DNA from: Alistipes putredinis | Lineage (GTDB): Bacteria; Bacteroidota; Bacteroidia; Bacteroidales; Rikenellaceae | Assembly (NCBI GenBank): GCA_022009915.1 | Contig: CP091730.1 | Coordinates: 1,364,001 to 1,428,000, forward strand | Direction of reading: 5' to 3' | DNA length: 64,000 nt | In this document: positions 1 through 8,967 of the stretch, one piece after another | How the letters are laid out: each line of letters begins with the position of its first letter | How positions within the stretch are numbered: position 1 is the stretch's first letter | The notes under the pieces: generated by a model | Database searches by the model: none | Told to the model about the DNA's origin: nothing | Seen by the model: only the letters and a program-made list of their open reading frames with translations | Translations under genes and position numbers: made by a program

Positions 1-118
1 ACTCCTTCACCGGCGGCTCCGGCTCGGAATCTGTATTGTCCTTTTTACAAGAACACAGTATGCCTGCGGCGAGGGCGAGGCATAACAATGCTTTGAGATG
101 AAAGTTGAATTGTTTCAT
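1..118 (-). CDS. Lipoprotein N-terminus (partial)
   Basis: Reading leftwards from the ATG at 118, 39 codons are open to the window edge. They encode a basic start (MKQF), a hydrophobic stretch rich in Leu/Ala, and a lipobox ending LCSC at residues 21-24, followed by KKD and a run of Glu/Pro. This is a typical Bacteroidetes lipoprotein signal. The mature domain lies outside the window, so no function can be given. The next gene on the same strand ends at 256, with a terminator in between, so this is a separate transcript. Confidence 0.75.
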   Translation of the reverse strand, partial: MKQFNFHLKALLCLALAAGILCSCKKDNTDSEPEPPVKE

Positions 119-221
119 AGAATGATTTGATAAAATGTATTGTGTGTAATTTATAGGTTGCAGTAGTTGTGTGTGAATAGATTTTTCCTGCAAAAATAGT
201 GGAAATAATCGTTAAATATAA

Positions 222-250
222 AAACGGAGACTTGGAAAAGTCTCCGTTTT
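222..250 (-). terminator. Terminator of the feo operon
   Basis: A 9-bp GC-rich stem (ACGGAGACT / AGTCTCCGT) is flanked by A-run and T-run on the two sides. It lies just after the stop of the FeoB-associated gene and could work in both directions. Confidence 0.8.
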
Positions 251-255
251 TGTTC

Positions 256-385
256 CTAACGACGGCTGCCGTTGCATTTGCCGCAACCGCAACACGGTTT
301 CCTGCGTCTGCGCACTATTGCGCGAATAGTCCATAGCACGGCTAAGACTACGATTACAACTACTGCGATGTCCCTGCCAATTCAT
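256..385 (-). CDS. FeoB-associated Cys-rich membrane protein
   Basis: A 42-residue protein: one hydrophobic helix (residues 5-20, IAVVVIVVLAVLW), then a basic stretch RRRRK and a metal-binding-like tail CCGCGKC. This is the FeoB_associated family that accompanies FeoB ferrous iron permeases. Its ATG overlaps the feoB stop in an ATGA arrangement, so it is translationally coupled. The printed sequence has one extra C at 372-374 (GGG for GG on the coding strand) which shifts the frame after codon 4. Removing it gives the full protein. A strong terminator follows. Confidence 0.8.
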
Positions 386-2753
386 ATTATCAAATTACCT
401 ATATTATATACGATGACTGCTGCGACCCATGCAAGCAGCGTGTTGTACAGCGCCGAGAACAAGGCCCAGCGCCACGAACCCGTTTCGCGGGCGATGGCCG
501 CCAGAGAAGCTATGCAGGGGAAATACAGCAAGATGAATACCATGAACGAGAGTGCCGAAAGCGGAGTCCACTCCACAGCGCCCGTCTGCGGGTCGGGCTG
601 CACGAGCTTTTGCGCCGAGGTTCGATTCCGGTTCGGCGGAACCTTCCGAGTAAAGCACTCCGAGCGTGCTTACGGTGATTTCCTTGGCTCCTACGCCTGC
701 AAGTATCGCGATGCTGCCTTTCCAGCCGATGCCCGTGGGGCTCATCACCGGTTCGCACAGTTTGCCTATCCTGCCCAGATAGGACTGCTCCTGTTGTATC
801 TCCGGCGATACGTCCTCCCCCTGTCGCGGATAGTACGTCAAGGCCCAGACGATTATGGATGCCACGAGTATGATGCCGCCCATCTTTTTGAGATACTCCT
901 CGCCCTTCTCCCACATGTGCCTGAGCGTGGTCTTCATTGTCGGCATGCGGTAAGGCGGCAGCTCCATTACGAATGGCGTTTCATCCTTGCCGAAAACCCC
1001 CTTGCGCAGAATCAGTGCCGTGAGTGCCGCTACTGCGATGCCTAATGCGTACAGGCCGAAAAGCACCGCTCCCGCATGCGCAGGGAAAAACACTCCGGCC
1101 ATCAGTATGTATACCGGCAGCCTTGCGCTGCACGACATGAACGGGCTGATGAGTACCGTGATTATGCGGCTGCTGCGGCTTTCGATCGTGCGCGTGGCCA
1201 TGATGGCCGGCACGTTGCAACCGAAACCCATGATAAGAGGAATGAACGATTTGCCGTGCAGGCCTATGCAGTGCATTATCTTGTCCATTATGAATGCGGC
1301 TCTGGCCATGTATCCCGAATCCTCCATGAATGATATGCACAGGAAAAGTATCAGGATATTGGGCAGGAACACTATCACGCCGCCCACGCCGCCTATGATG
1401 CCGTCCACGATAAGGTCTTTGAGGGCACCGTCGGGCATCGTGTTGCCGATGAGCGAGCCCAAGGCCTCCACTCCCGCCTCTATCCAGCCCATCGGATAGT
1501 CTCCTAACTTGAATGTGACTTCGAACATGAGCCACATCAGCAGCAGAAAAATCGGGAATCCCCACAGCTTGTGGGTGACCATTGCATCTATGGCCGAGGT
1601 TATGCTGCGCTGCTCCACTGCGCTGGGGGTGAATGTCTCTTTGAGCGCACCGGAGATGAATCCGTACTTCTCGTCGGTGATGAGCGTCTCCACGTCGTCG
1701 CCCATGCGGCTTTTTATTTTGGATACCATGGAGTCGCGCAGCGCCATCCATTTCTCGAAATCGGAGCATCCTTCCAGCATCTTTTCTATCTCCTTGTCGC
1801 CTTCTAACAGTTTGATTGCCAAATAACGGAAAGAGAATTGCTTGGGCAGCGATTCGGGCGCGTTTTTCATAGCGGCGGAAAGCGCCTGTATGCCTTCTTC
1901 GATTGCCGGCGAGTGGTTGATGTGTATGTGGCGCACGGTCTTGTTGCGGCCTTCGTACACTTCTATCACCGTGTCCAAAAGCGCGTCCAGTCCTTTCCCA
2001 GTGCGGGCTACGACAGGCACCATTGGCACTCCGAGCATGGCTCCGAGCTGATTGTAGTCTAGTTTCGCGCCGCTGTGTTGAAGTTCGTCGTACATGTTCA
2101 GGGCCACGACCATGCTCTGGTTTATGTCGATTAGCTCCGTTGTCAGAAAGAGATTGCGTTCCAGATTGGATGCTGCGGCCACGTTCACGATTACGTCGGG
2201 CGGGTTCTCGATTAGCTGCCTGCGGACGAACGACTCTTCGGGCGAATAGGCCGAAAGCGCGTATGTCCCCGGCAGGTCGTATATGACGAATTTGTAGTCC
2301 TTGTATTCGAATGTTCCGCGCTTGGCCTCCACCGTCACGCCGCTGTAATTGCCCACGTGTTCGTGTCCGCCGGAAAGTGCGTTGTACAGAGACGATTTTT
2401 CCGCAGTTCGGGTTGCCGACCAGGGCGATGTCGATGCACTTGCTCATAGACGAGATTGCGTTCTGCACGTGAGTGTCGCCCTCTTCCGGCGAAACGCCCC
2501 ATTCGTGCTCTATAAACTGTTCGGCCTCCTGCTGGGTTATCACCTCTATCATCGCGGCCTCGCTGCGTCGGAGCGATACCTCGTAGTCGAGCAGCTTGTA
2601 TTTTATCGGATCTTTGAGCGGTGCGTTGAGCAGGACCTCCACCTGCTTGCCGCGCACGAATCCCATTTCCATGATTCTTTTGCGGAATCCTCCGTGTCCG
2701 TGTACTTTTATAATAGTACCGCTTTGTCCTGTTTGCAGTTCCGAGAGTTTCAT
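382..2753 (-). CDS. feoB: Ferrous iron transporter FeoAB fusion
   Basis: About 789 residues in three frames. Residues 1-75 are a FeoA SH3-like domain (starting MKLSELQTG). After a linker follows the FeoB G-protein domain with G1 GNPNCGKS, G3 DLPGTY and G4-like NMYD, then the helical gate region with the paired membrane domains (FIPLIMGFGCNVPAIMATR, GWKGSIAILAGVGAKEI). It imports Fe(II) across the inner membrane, driven or gated by GTP hydrolysis. FeoA-FeoB fusion is common in Bacteroidetes. One extra base in the A-run of the G1 codons (about 2396) and one near 628 break the frame. The upstream deformylase-like gene ends 9 bp away, so they probably share a transcript. Confidence 0.93.
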
Positions 2754-2762
2754 CAGTACGTA

Positions 2763-3372
2763 TTATTTTACGGTTTCGCTCATTCGGTCGGTGAACAGAA
2801 TGCCGTCTAAATGATCGACTTCGTGCTGGAATATCGCGGCCGTGAACCCGCTCACGGTATCGCTCGTGCGTCCCGTTCCGTCCGTTTTGTCGTATTCCAC
2901 CAAGATTGGGTTGGAGCGTGCGACCAGACCGTATATGTCGGGAATCGAAAGGCACCCCTTCACCTCCCGTTCTGAGAGAGTCGGAGTACCATGTTATGTA
3001 CGGATTGATATACGGCTCGAACGGATGAGCGTCCTTGTCGAACCGCTGCACGATTATCAGCCGGCGGAGAATGCCGACCTGCGGGGCCGCTATGCCTACG
3101 CCCGTCTTCGCGGTGTCTTGCACCGTGGCGAGCATTCCTTCTATCAGCATTCCGAGTTCAGGGGTGTCCGAATCCGCGGCATCGAGAAGCGCGCTCTTCT
3201 CGCGCAGCAGCAGCGAATCTGCCATGTTGTCTGTCTGCAAAACGCGCATGATGCCTTCGCGCGAAGAGTTTATAATCGTTTTTTCGGCATCGGTCCATGT
3301 GCTTCCGGCACTGCCGCATGCCGACAGGCCGACGCAGAGCAATATGCCTGTAATTATTGTTTTCGTTTTCAT
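2763..3372 (-). CDS. Peptide deformylase-like lipoprotein
   Basis: Residues 1-21 form a lipoprotein signal (MKTKTIITGI..LSAC), so the product is predicted to be exported and lipidated. The mature part has all three deformylase motifs: GVGIAAPQVG, EGCLSIP, and HEVDH with the metal-binding histidines. The catalytic fold is therefore complete. One extra C at 2955-2958 shifts the frame in motif II. A deformylase outside the cytosol has no nascent formyl-Met substrate, and a normal cytosolic def gene exists at 48.5 kb, so this copy likely has another role. It sits 9 bp upstream of feoAB. Lipid attachment is inferred from the signal only. Confidence 0.82.
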
Positions 3373-3400
3373 TTCGAAAGAACGTAAATTCGTCACGCGG

Positions 3401-3408
3401 CAAATGTA
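3401..3408 (-). promoter_or_regulatory. -7 box of the deformylase-feoAB operon
   Basis: TACATTTG on the minus strand matches the Bacteroidetes -7 consensus TAnnTTTG, 29 bp before the ATG at 3372. No Fur-like palindrome was recognised here. Confidence 0.5.
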
Positions 3409-3556
3409 CTAATAAAAAGCAGTAGAGGGAAATCCCTATTTATGGTTATTTTTTACGGGTAGTCTAACCGAGTAAGGCCTCTTATGGGTAAAACGGACGG
3501 AAAGACGGTCCGAAAAAAATATTTCGAAAAAAATGTAAAAATAAATGCCTTAAAAG

Positions 3557-3587
3557 TTTGTAAATAATAAATTTTTGTTTAACTTTG
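3557..3587 (+). promoter_or_regulatory. Consensus -33/-7 promoter
   Basis: TTTG at 3557-3560, a 19-bp spacer, and TAACTTTG at 3580-3587 fit the Bacteroidetes sigma-ABfr consensus. It drives the Hc1-like gene that starts at 3619. Confidence 0.75.
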
Positions 3588-3618
3588 TGATGAATACAAT
3601 CCTAAAATCAGTGATGTT

Positions 3619-3793
3619 ATGAAAACATTAGTAGAGAAAATCAATGCGGAAATCACTAACTTTCAGACTAATGCAGAGGCACAGGTGGTAAAAAGGCAAT
3701 AAGGCTGCCGGAACTCGCGCCCGCAAGTCTGCATTGGAACTGACCAAACTTCTCAAAGAATTCCGCAAAGTATCCGTAGAGGCTTCAAAATAA
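3619..3793 (+). CDS. Hc1-like histone H1 family protein
   Basis: A 57-residue basic protein (MKTLVEKINAEITNF...KALEFRK-type pattern) with the hallmark central stretch NKAAGTRARKSALEL and a tail EFRKVSVEASK. This is the bacterial histone H1/Hc1 family found in most Bacteroidetes, expected to bind and compact DNA. One extra A in the AAAAA run at about 3692-3696 creates a false stop after 24 codons. Deleting it restores the reading frame to TAA at 3791. It has its own consensus promoter and terminator, so it is monocistronic. Confidence 0.85.
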
Positions 3794-3816
3794 TTCTGGT
3801 CTTAACGGTTTTTAAT

Positions 3817-3846
3817 AAAGCGGAATCTTGTTCGATTCCGCTTTTT
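3817..3846 (+). terminator. Terminator of the histone-like gene
   Basis: Inverted repeat AAGCGGAATC / GATTCCGCTT around a 6-nt loop, followed by TTTTT. Confidence 0.85.
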
Positions 3847-3916
3847 GCATTCTCATCCGTTGCCGTTAAGAAAAAAATAGTCTAATTTTTGTATCCTCTC
3901 TCAACAATGTTTTTTT

Positions 3917-4783
3917 ATGATTAAGGTAAGCGTAATAGTTCCGGTCTACAATGTCGAGAAGTTCTTGGCCCGATGTTTAGACAGTATTCTGGACCAGAGC
4001 CTGCGCGACATAGAGGTCGTGTGCGTGGACGACGGCAGCCCCGACGGCTCGATAGATATATTGAGGCGTTACGAGGCCCGCGATTCGCGCGTTCGCGTCA
4101 TCCGTCAGGCCAACAGAGGTTTGGGCGGGGCACGCAATACCGGAATCGAGGCCGCGTCGGGAGAGTACGTCGGCTTTGTGGATTCGGACGATTGGATAGA
4201 CCGCGATTTTTACGAGAAACTCTACGCCGCCGCTTCCCGCACGGGAGCCGATATTGCATGCACCGATTTGATAAGCCACCATGGCGACAAGGTGAAAAAG
4301 CGCATAGTGTACGATAGGGAGTATGTCGCAGATGATGTGCAGGAGCGTTTCGAGACGGGGCAGTGTCCGCCGAGTTTTTATGTAGTGAACAAAATATACC
4401 GCAGAAGCATGCTTATAGATGCGCGGCTGCGGTTCAGGGAGCATGTCGTGTTGGAGGACGTGGAGTTTACCGCGAAAGCCGTATATGCCGCAGGGCGGAT
4501 GGTTACGGTGCCCGGCACCGCATACCGCTACATGTTCAATTCGACCTCCATCGTCAATAGCCGCCAGACTCCGAAAAAACAGCGCGACAAGTACGAGGCG
4601 TTCAAGGCCATGCTCGCGTTCGCAGACTCGCACGGCGTGCGGATTCCCTACAAGCACAGACGAATCACCGTGCGCTCCTATTCCGTCGGGCCGGTGTGTC
4701 TGCTTAAAATAAGGGAGCGGGACGGGCTCAGGACCTACCGGCTGTTCGATTTTCTGCCCGTATGGCGTAAAAGCGTGTCGTAA
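3917..4783 (+). CDS. Family 2 glycosyltransferase (copy 1)
   Basis: Intact, 288 residues, GT-A fold. The N-terminus has VSVIVPVYNVEKFL, nucleotide-binding VCVDDGSPDGS at 35-45, GGARNTG at about 72, and the metal-binding DxD motif VDSDDW at about 90-95. The C-terminal half ends in a basic tail with no clear membrane helix. It transfers a sugar from a nucleotide-sugar to a surface glycan; donor and acceptor cannot be read from sequence. It is the first of two tandem paralogues that share almost identical motifs and end regions (SVGPVCLLKI / AVGPVCLFKI), so they arose by duplication. The Stealth gene follows. Confidence 0.9.
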   Translation: MIKVSVIVPVYNVEKFLARCLDSILDQSLRDIEVVCVDDGSPDGSIDILRRYEARDSRVRVIRQANRGLGGARNTGIEAASGEYVGFVDSDDWIDRDFYEKLYAAASRTGADIACTDLISHHGDKVKKRIVYDREYVADDVQERFETGQCPPSFYVVNKIYRRSMLIDARLRFREHVVLEDVEFTAKAVYAAGRMVTVPGTAYRYMFNSTSIVNSRQTPKKQRDKYEAFKAMLAFADSHGVRIPYKHRRITVRSYSVGPVCLLKIRERDGLRTYRLFDFLPVWRKSVS

Positions 4784-4819
4784 TGATGCGATGCTTTTGA
4801 ATGGAAGCGCAAAATAAAT

Positions 4820-4827
4820 TATTTTTG
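4820..4827 (+). promoter_or_regulatory. -7 box before the second glycosyltransferase
   Basis: TATTTTTG matches TAnnTTTG, 24 bp before the ATG at 4851. It suggests a separate or internal start for the copy 2 / Stealth pair. Confidence 0.45.
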
Positions 4828-4850
4828 TCCCTCGAATTTAGAAGTTGAAT

Positions 4851-5714
4851 ATGCCAAAAGTAAGCGTCATAGTTCCGGTTTATAATGCCGAAAAATTTCT
4901 GGTCCGTTGTCTGGACTCCATTCTGGGACAGAGCCTGCATGACATCGAAGTCATATGCGTGGACGACGGCAGCCCCGACGGTTCGATAGATATACTGAGA
5001 CGTTACGAGGCTGTGGATTCTCGTGTGAAGGTTATCCGCCAGCCGAACAAGAAGCAGGGCGGAGCACGCAATACGGGTCTCGACGCCGCCTCGGGCGAGT
5101 ATATAGGATTCGTGGATTCGGACGATTATATCGATGCCGGCTTTTACGAAAGGCTCTGCTCGGCGGCCGAAAGAAGCGGAGCGGATGTGGCGTGTTGCGG
5201 CATTGTCAAGCACCGTCCGTGCTGTGACAAGTACAAACCGCGTTATTCGAGCGAAAAAACGGCTGTCGGATTGCAGGACAAGTTCGCTTTATGCAGCTGT
5301 CCCCCGCAGTTCTATACGATGAACAAGATATATCGCCGCAGCATGATAGAGGCTCATGCGCTGAGATTCCGCGAGGGCGTGGTTTTCGAAGACATCGCTT
5401 TCGTAGCTCAGGCCCTTTACAGGGCTTCGAGCGTGGTGAGCGTGCCCGATACGGTTTATCACTATGTGTACAATGGCTTTTCTACGATAAACAGCGCCGA
5501 GACGCCTCAAAAGCGACTCGACAGATACAATGCCCGCAAGGCTTTCGTGGAGTTTGCAGACAGTATCGGGCTCTCGATATCTCGTTCATACCGCTGCGTT
5601 CCGGTGCGCAGTTTTGCCGTGGGTCCGGTGTGTCTGTTCAAAATAAAGGAGCGGGACGGGCGCAGGATGTACCGGCTGTTCGATTTTCTGACATTGTTTT
5701 CAAAACGGGTTTGA
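4851..5714 (+). CDS. Family 2 glycosyltransferase (copy 2)
   Basis: Intact, 287 residues, paralogue of the gene just upstream: VSVIVPVYNAEKFL, VCVDDGSPDGS, GGARNTG and VDSDDY occur at the same positions. The middle (residues 110-190) has diverged most, which is where acceptor specificity usually lies. I start at the ATG at 4851 rather than the upstream TTG because only this gives the normal family N-terminus. Its TGA at 5712-5714 precedes the Stealth gene ATG (5719) by four bases, so the two are co-translated. Confidence 0.9.
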   Translation: MPKVSVIVPVYNAEKFLVRCLDSILGQSLHDIEVICVDDGSPDGSIDILRRYEAVDSRVKVIRQPNKKQGGARNTGLDAASGEYIGFVDSDDYIDAGFYERLCSAAERSGADVACCGIVKHRPCCDKYKPRYSSEKTAVGLQDKFALCSCPPQFYTMNKIYRRSMIEAHALRFREGVVFEDIAFVAQALYRASSVVSVPDTVYHYVYNGFSTINSAETPQKRLDRYNARKAFVEFADSIGLSISRSYRCVPVRSFAVGPVCLFKIKERDGRRMYRLFDFLTLFSKRV

Positions 5715-5718
5715 TGCT

Positions 5719-6990
5719 ATGGATATAGATTTGGTTTATTTGTGGGTGAACGGCGAGGATGAGCAGTGGGCCGCCAAACGCAACTATTGGTTGCAGCGTT
5801 GCGGCGGGCAGTCTGAGTCCAAAGCCGTGGAGACCGGCGATTGTCGCTATGTCCAACACGACGAACTGAAATACTCGCTGCGCTCGGTGGAACTTTACGC
5901 CCCGTGGGTTAGGCGCATATTCATCGTTACCGACGACCAGACACCCGACTGGCTCGACACTTCGCATCCGAAAATACGCATCGTTTCGCATAGCGAAATC
6001 ATGCCGCCCGACGCGCTTCCGTGCTTCAATTCGAATGCAATAGAGTATTGTGTGCAGAATATCGAGGATTTGAGCGAATATTATCTGTATTCCAACGACG
6101 ATATGTATTTCCGCCGCAGCGTGTCCGAATCGTTTTTCTTCGGCAAGGATGGCTGCACGATAGCCCGTTTCCGTCATAAGTACAGCAAACGCCACTTGGG
6201 CACTTCGAGCTATTATCAACTTATTGTAAATGCCTCGCGGCTTATTTACGACACTTACGGCGTGAGAATCGAGGCCGCTCCGCATCATAGTATGGATGCC
6301 TATCGCAAAAGCGACGTCGAACGCTGCATCGAGCAGTACAGGGACGAGACGGACAAGGTCGTATACAGCAGGTTTCGAGCCGAAGAGGGTCCGCAGCGCG
6401 TGCTTTTGCTGTATCATGCGGTGGTTACAGGGCATGCCCGTTTCAGACGGGTAGGCCGTTTCAGCCAAAATCCGAAGCATATTTTCAGAATACTTCGGGA
6501 TGCTCTCATGGGACACTATCATGCCGATTCGATATGCGTGTCGGTGAAATGTCCGGATTACGGTGCGATATTCGACAAATACGACCCCGCACTGTTCTGC
6601 ATCAACGACGACACCGCCGCAACGGCCGAAGAATATGTCCGGGCGCATACCCTGCTCGAAGCGATGTACCCCTCTGCTTCTTCTTTCGAAAAGAAACAGC
6701 CCGACCCCAAGCCCGACAGGCTCGGAAAGGTAGTCTGGATTCGGTTTCCGCAAGCTCGGTTCAAGGTCCGATACTGCGTGGCGGCCTGCAAGCAAAACCG
6801 AAGATTCCAGTCCTATGCACTGCGTGCCTCTTTTTTATTTTACCGGCACATCCCAAACAAGTTCGTGGCTTTTTGTTTTTTAGAAACAGGATTTGTCCGG
6901 CCGCATCCTCTTCTTCTTGCCGGAGCGGGTCCCCAGCAAAACAAGGCGAGCGCTCGCCTTGTTTGTCATACGATACTTCCGTTCGAATAG
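5719..6990 (+). CDS. Stealth-family sugar-phosphate transferase
   Basis: Up to 423 codons. Conserved region 1 LVYLWVNGED at residues 4-13, region 2 DELKYSLRSVE with RRIFIVTDDQ at about 50-75, region 3 PHHSMDAYRKSD at about 194, and region 4 FCINDD at about 293. These are the Stealth regions of hexose-1-phosphate transferases (CpsY, XcbA, SacB type) that build phosphodiester-linked capsule polysaccharides. With two glycosyltransferases upstream, it points to a small surface-glycan locus. The family fold ends near residue 320 (YPSASSFEKK). The last 55 or so codons run through a perfect 26-base palindrome (6939-6964), so the real stop is probably earlier, for example a TAG near 6885 if one T is removed from the T-run near 6830. 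Confidence 0.83.
   Translation: MDIDLVYLWVNGEDEQWAAKRNYWLQRCGGQSESKAVETGDCRYVQHDELKYSLRSVELYAPWVRRIFIVTDDQTPDWLDTSHPKIRIVSHSEIMPPDALPCFNSNAIEYCVQNIEDLSEYYLYSNDDMYFRRSVSESFFFGKDGCTIARFRHKYSKRHLGTSSYYQLIVNASRLIYDTYGVRIEAAPHHSMDAYRKSDVERCIEQYRDETDKVVYSRFRAEEGPQRVLLLYHAVVTGHARFRRVGRFSQNPKHIFRILRDALMGHYHADSICVSVKCPDYGAIFDKYDPALFCINDDTAATAEEYVRAHTLLEAMYPSASSFEKKQPDPKPDRLGKVVWIRFPQARFKVRYCVAACKQNRRFQSYALRASFLFYRHIPNKFVAFCFLETGFVRPHPLLLAGAGPQQNKASARLVCHTILPFE
6939..6964 (+). terminator. Perfect 26-nt palindrome, likely terminator
   Basis: AAACAAGGCGAGC is followed directly by its reverse complement, with no loop bases and ending in TTT. It lies inside the printed end of the Stealth reading frame, which argues that the true stop is upstream. 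Confidence 0.55.
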
Positions 6991-7017
6991 ATTCGGCTCA
7001 AGTATCGTATAATAAAA

Positions 7018-7042
7018 CAAGCGATTGAATTTCAATCGCTTG
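7018..7042. terminator. Hairpin between Stealth gene and tRNA-Ser
   Basis: CAAGCGATTG and CAATCGCTTG face each other around a 5-nt loop. A second stem (ATACGATACTT at 6968-6978 with AAGTATCGTAT at 7000-7010) sits just before it. They separate the convergent Stealth gene and tRNA-Ser. Confidence 0.6.
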
Positions 7043-7051
7043 CCTCGTTTG

Positions 7052-7138
7052 CGGAGAGATAGGGATTCGAACCCTAGGTACAGTTGCCCGTACACCGCAT
7101 TTCGAGTGCGGCCCGATCGACCACTCCGGCATCTCTCC
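7052..7138 (-). tRNA. tRNA-Ser (CGA)
   Basis: 87 nt with acceptor stem GGAGAGA / TCTCTCC, the long variable arm typical of class II tRNA-Ser, T-loop GGTTCGAATCC and anticodon CGA in the loop ACTCGAAAT. Discriminator G. CCA is not encoded, as usual in Bacteroidetes. Confidence 0.95.
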
Positions 7139-7202
7139 TTATTGTGTCGTACTTTCATTTCCTGTCGGAAAGCCCTGCGAAACATCTCATGCCGCCGACA
7201 GT

Positions 7203-7239
7203 AAAAAAAGAACCCCGCCTTTCGATTTGTTAGGCGGGG
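7203..7239 (-). terminator. Terminator of the FadL-type gene
   Basis: CCCCGCCT / AGGCGGGG stem followed on the minus strand by a T-run, about 55 bp after the TAA at 7293. A TATCTTTG box on the minus strand at 7240-7247 overlaps its edge and could serve the tRNA-Ser gene. Confidence 0.75.
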
Positions 7240-7292
7240 CAAAGATAGTGAATTTTATTTTTCTAATCCAATTTTTCGGGGCGAAAAAAAAA

Positions 7293-8928
7293 TTAAAATC
7301 TTACTCCGAAACTCAATGTGGCGACATGTCGTTTGAGCGTTTGCTTGAAATAGCTCGACAGTGCCAGCGGGTCTTCGTCGTTCATTCGGTAGAAATACAG
7401 GTCGAACGGCGTGTATTCCGTGTGGCAGTAGACGTATGAGAAGTCGAGCGAGCAACTGCCCATGCGCAGACCCAGACCGGCCGTAATGTTGTACGTCTGG
7501 CCGGAGATTGGGGAGTCGTAGCGGTCGAGTATTGTATTTTCGTTCTTGAAGCCGCTTTGCTGCCATGAGCCTCCGAGCCGCAGAGATAGCATCGGCATCG
7601 GTTTCACCTCGACACCCGCGCTGACGTTGTTGGCCGGACGGTAGACGTTTTTTACCTGCGCTTTGTAGTCGTCCTCGACCCTCTGTGCTGCGTCCGAAAG
7701 GCGCATGCCGTTATACCATGTCCTCTGGTAATCGACGGACAGTATGGCGAACTGTCCGAAGGTGTATGACGCACCGACCAAAAGTCTTGCAGGGGTGCGG
7801 AAGCTGTATTCGTAAGTGTTCGTGCCGCTGTGCTTGACGTTGTCCACATCCGAGAAGATGGCCCTCATGGATGCGTAATAACTCTTGTTGAGCGATATCC
7901 ACGTCGGTGTATGGAATGCCACGCCTATCCGCAGCCCACCCACGGGGCGGATTATGGCGCCGAGCTTGAAATTCACACCAGATCCGGTGATTCTGGCGCT
8001 CTGGTCATAGAGCAGGTTGTAGAGCGGATACTCTACCGTATTGTCGTTGTACGTTTCGTCATAGTAGTTCTTCTCGTCGTAACGGATGCTCTGCATGCCG
8101 ATTGTGGCGCCCAGATAGAGGAAGTCTCTGATGTTGAATCCGGCCGAGAGCGTATATTCGTCGATTCCGCCGCGCGTGCGAGTCCTCAGATAGGGATTTA
8201 CGGTGGCATCTGCACTTATTGCGTTGTCGAGCGTAAATTCCGGTCTCGGGTTGTCTCCGAAGTCCTCACCGAACACGAATTCGGTCTGGTAGGCCAGAAT
8301 CGCGCCCCCAGTCGCTTACGGGAATGCGGCTGTTCTCGAACGGCTTGGACGAGGAGTTCATCATCTGTTGTGTGATGCCGCTGCCTTGCAGGTCGTAAAG
8401 CATGTTGGTGAACACTTCGCCTATGGTGGTCCTTTCGCCTGCAAGACCGAACGAGGATAGCGAGTTGAAGTTCGCCATTTTGTTGTATCCGAATCCGACC
8501 GTGATGCTGGTCAGAGGGCCTGTACTCTCGAAAGCGTGTATCGCCAGACCTATGTTGTCGAGGTTGTATTTGGTGTTGGTGCTCTTGTCCTGTCCGAATA
8601 CGGCGGACTGGCTGCCGAGACGGTCCGTATTCATCTTGGAGACCGTAATTGCCTGTGTGATGCCGAACTCGGAGCTTTGATACATGCCCAGACCGGCCGG
8701 ATTGATGCTCATCGAGGCCAAGTCGGCACCCAGCGAGGTGAATGCTCCGCCCATCGCCGACGAACGTGCCGTCGAGGTCGTGAAACCGTTTTGCGAGAGC
8801 CGGTACATGTCGGTGATGTCGAAGTAGCTCTGCCCCATGAGACGGCCTGAAACCGTGACGCTGTTTTGCGCCGACAGCGAGGTCGAGACTGCAAGCAGGA
8901 CCGTGGCAAATAAATATTTTGTTTTCAT
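7293..8928 (-). CDS. Outer-membrane beta-barrel, OmpP1/FadL type
   Basis: About 545 residues: signal peptide (MKTKYLFATVLLAVSTSLSAQ), then a FadL-like N-terminal region (ARSSAMGGAFTSLGADL, INPAGLGMYQSSEF) and alternating aromatic beta strands ending in GVRF with the terminal Phe of outer-membrane barrels. The family forms barrels that carry hydrophobic substrates across the outer membrane; the substrate here is unknown. One extra C at 8305-8309 shifts the frame after SDWG. The gene follows the Trp/Ser-rich lipoprotein on the same strand with a 39-bp gap, so the two probably form an operon. Confidence 0.83.
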
Positions 8929-8967
8929 AATCCGAATTATGTTGTGGTCTTTCCGTGAGGTCGCGCG

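Noticed and set aside
2396..2404. Programmed frameshift in feoB at the A-run
   Set aside because: The same kind of run error occurs in dozens of unrelated genes here, and no slippery heptamer with a downstream structure was found.
982..2753. Long alternative frame over the feoAB region
   Set aside because: After residue 120 it is rich in Arg/His and lacks any family pattern; it is the shadow created by the shift in the P-loop codons.
6967..7010. Long inverted repeat as an IS end
   Set aside because: There is no transposase nearby and no target duplication. Position between convergent genes fits transcription termination better.
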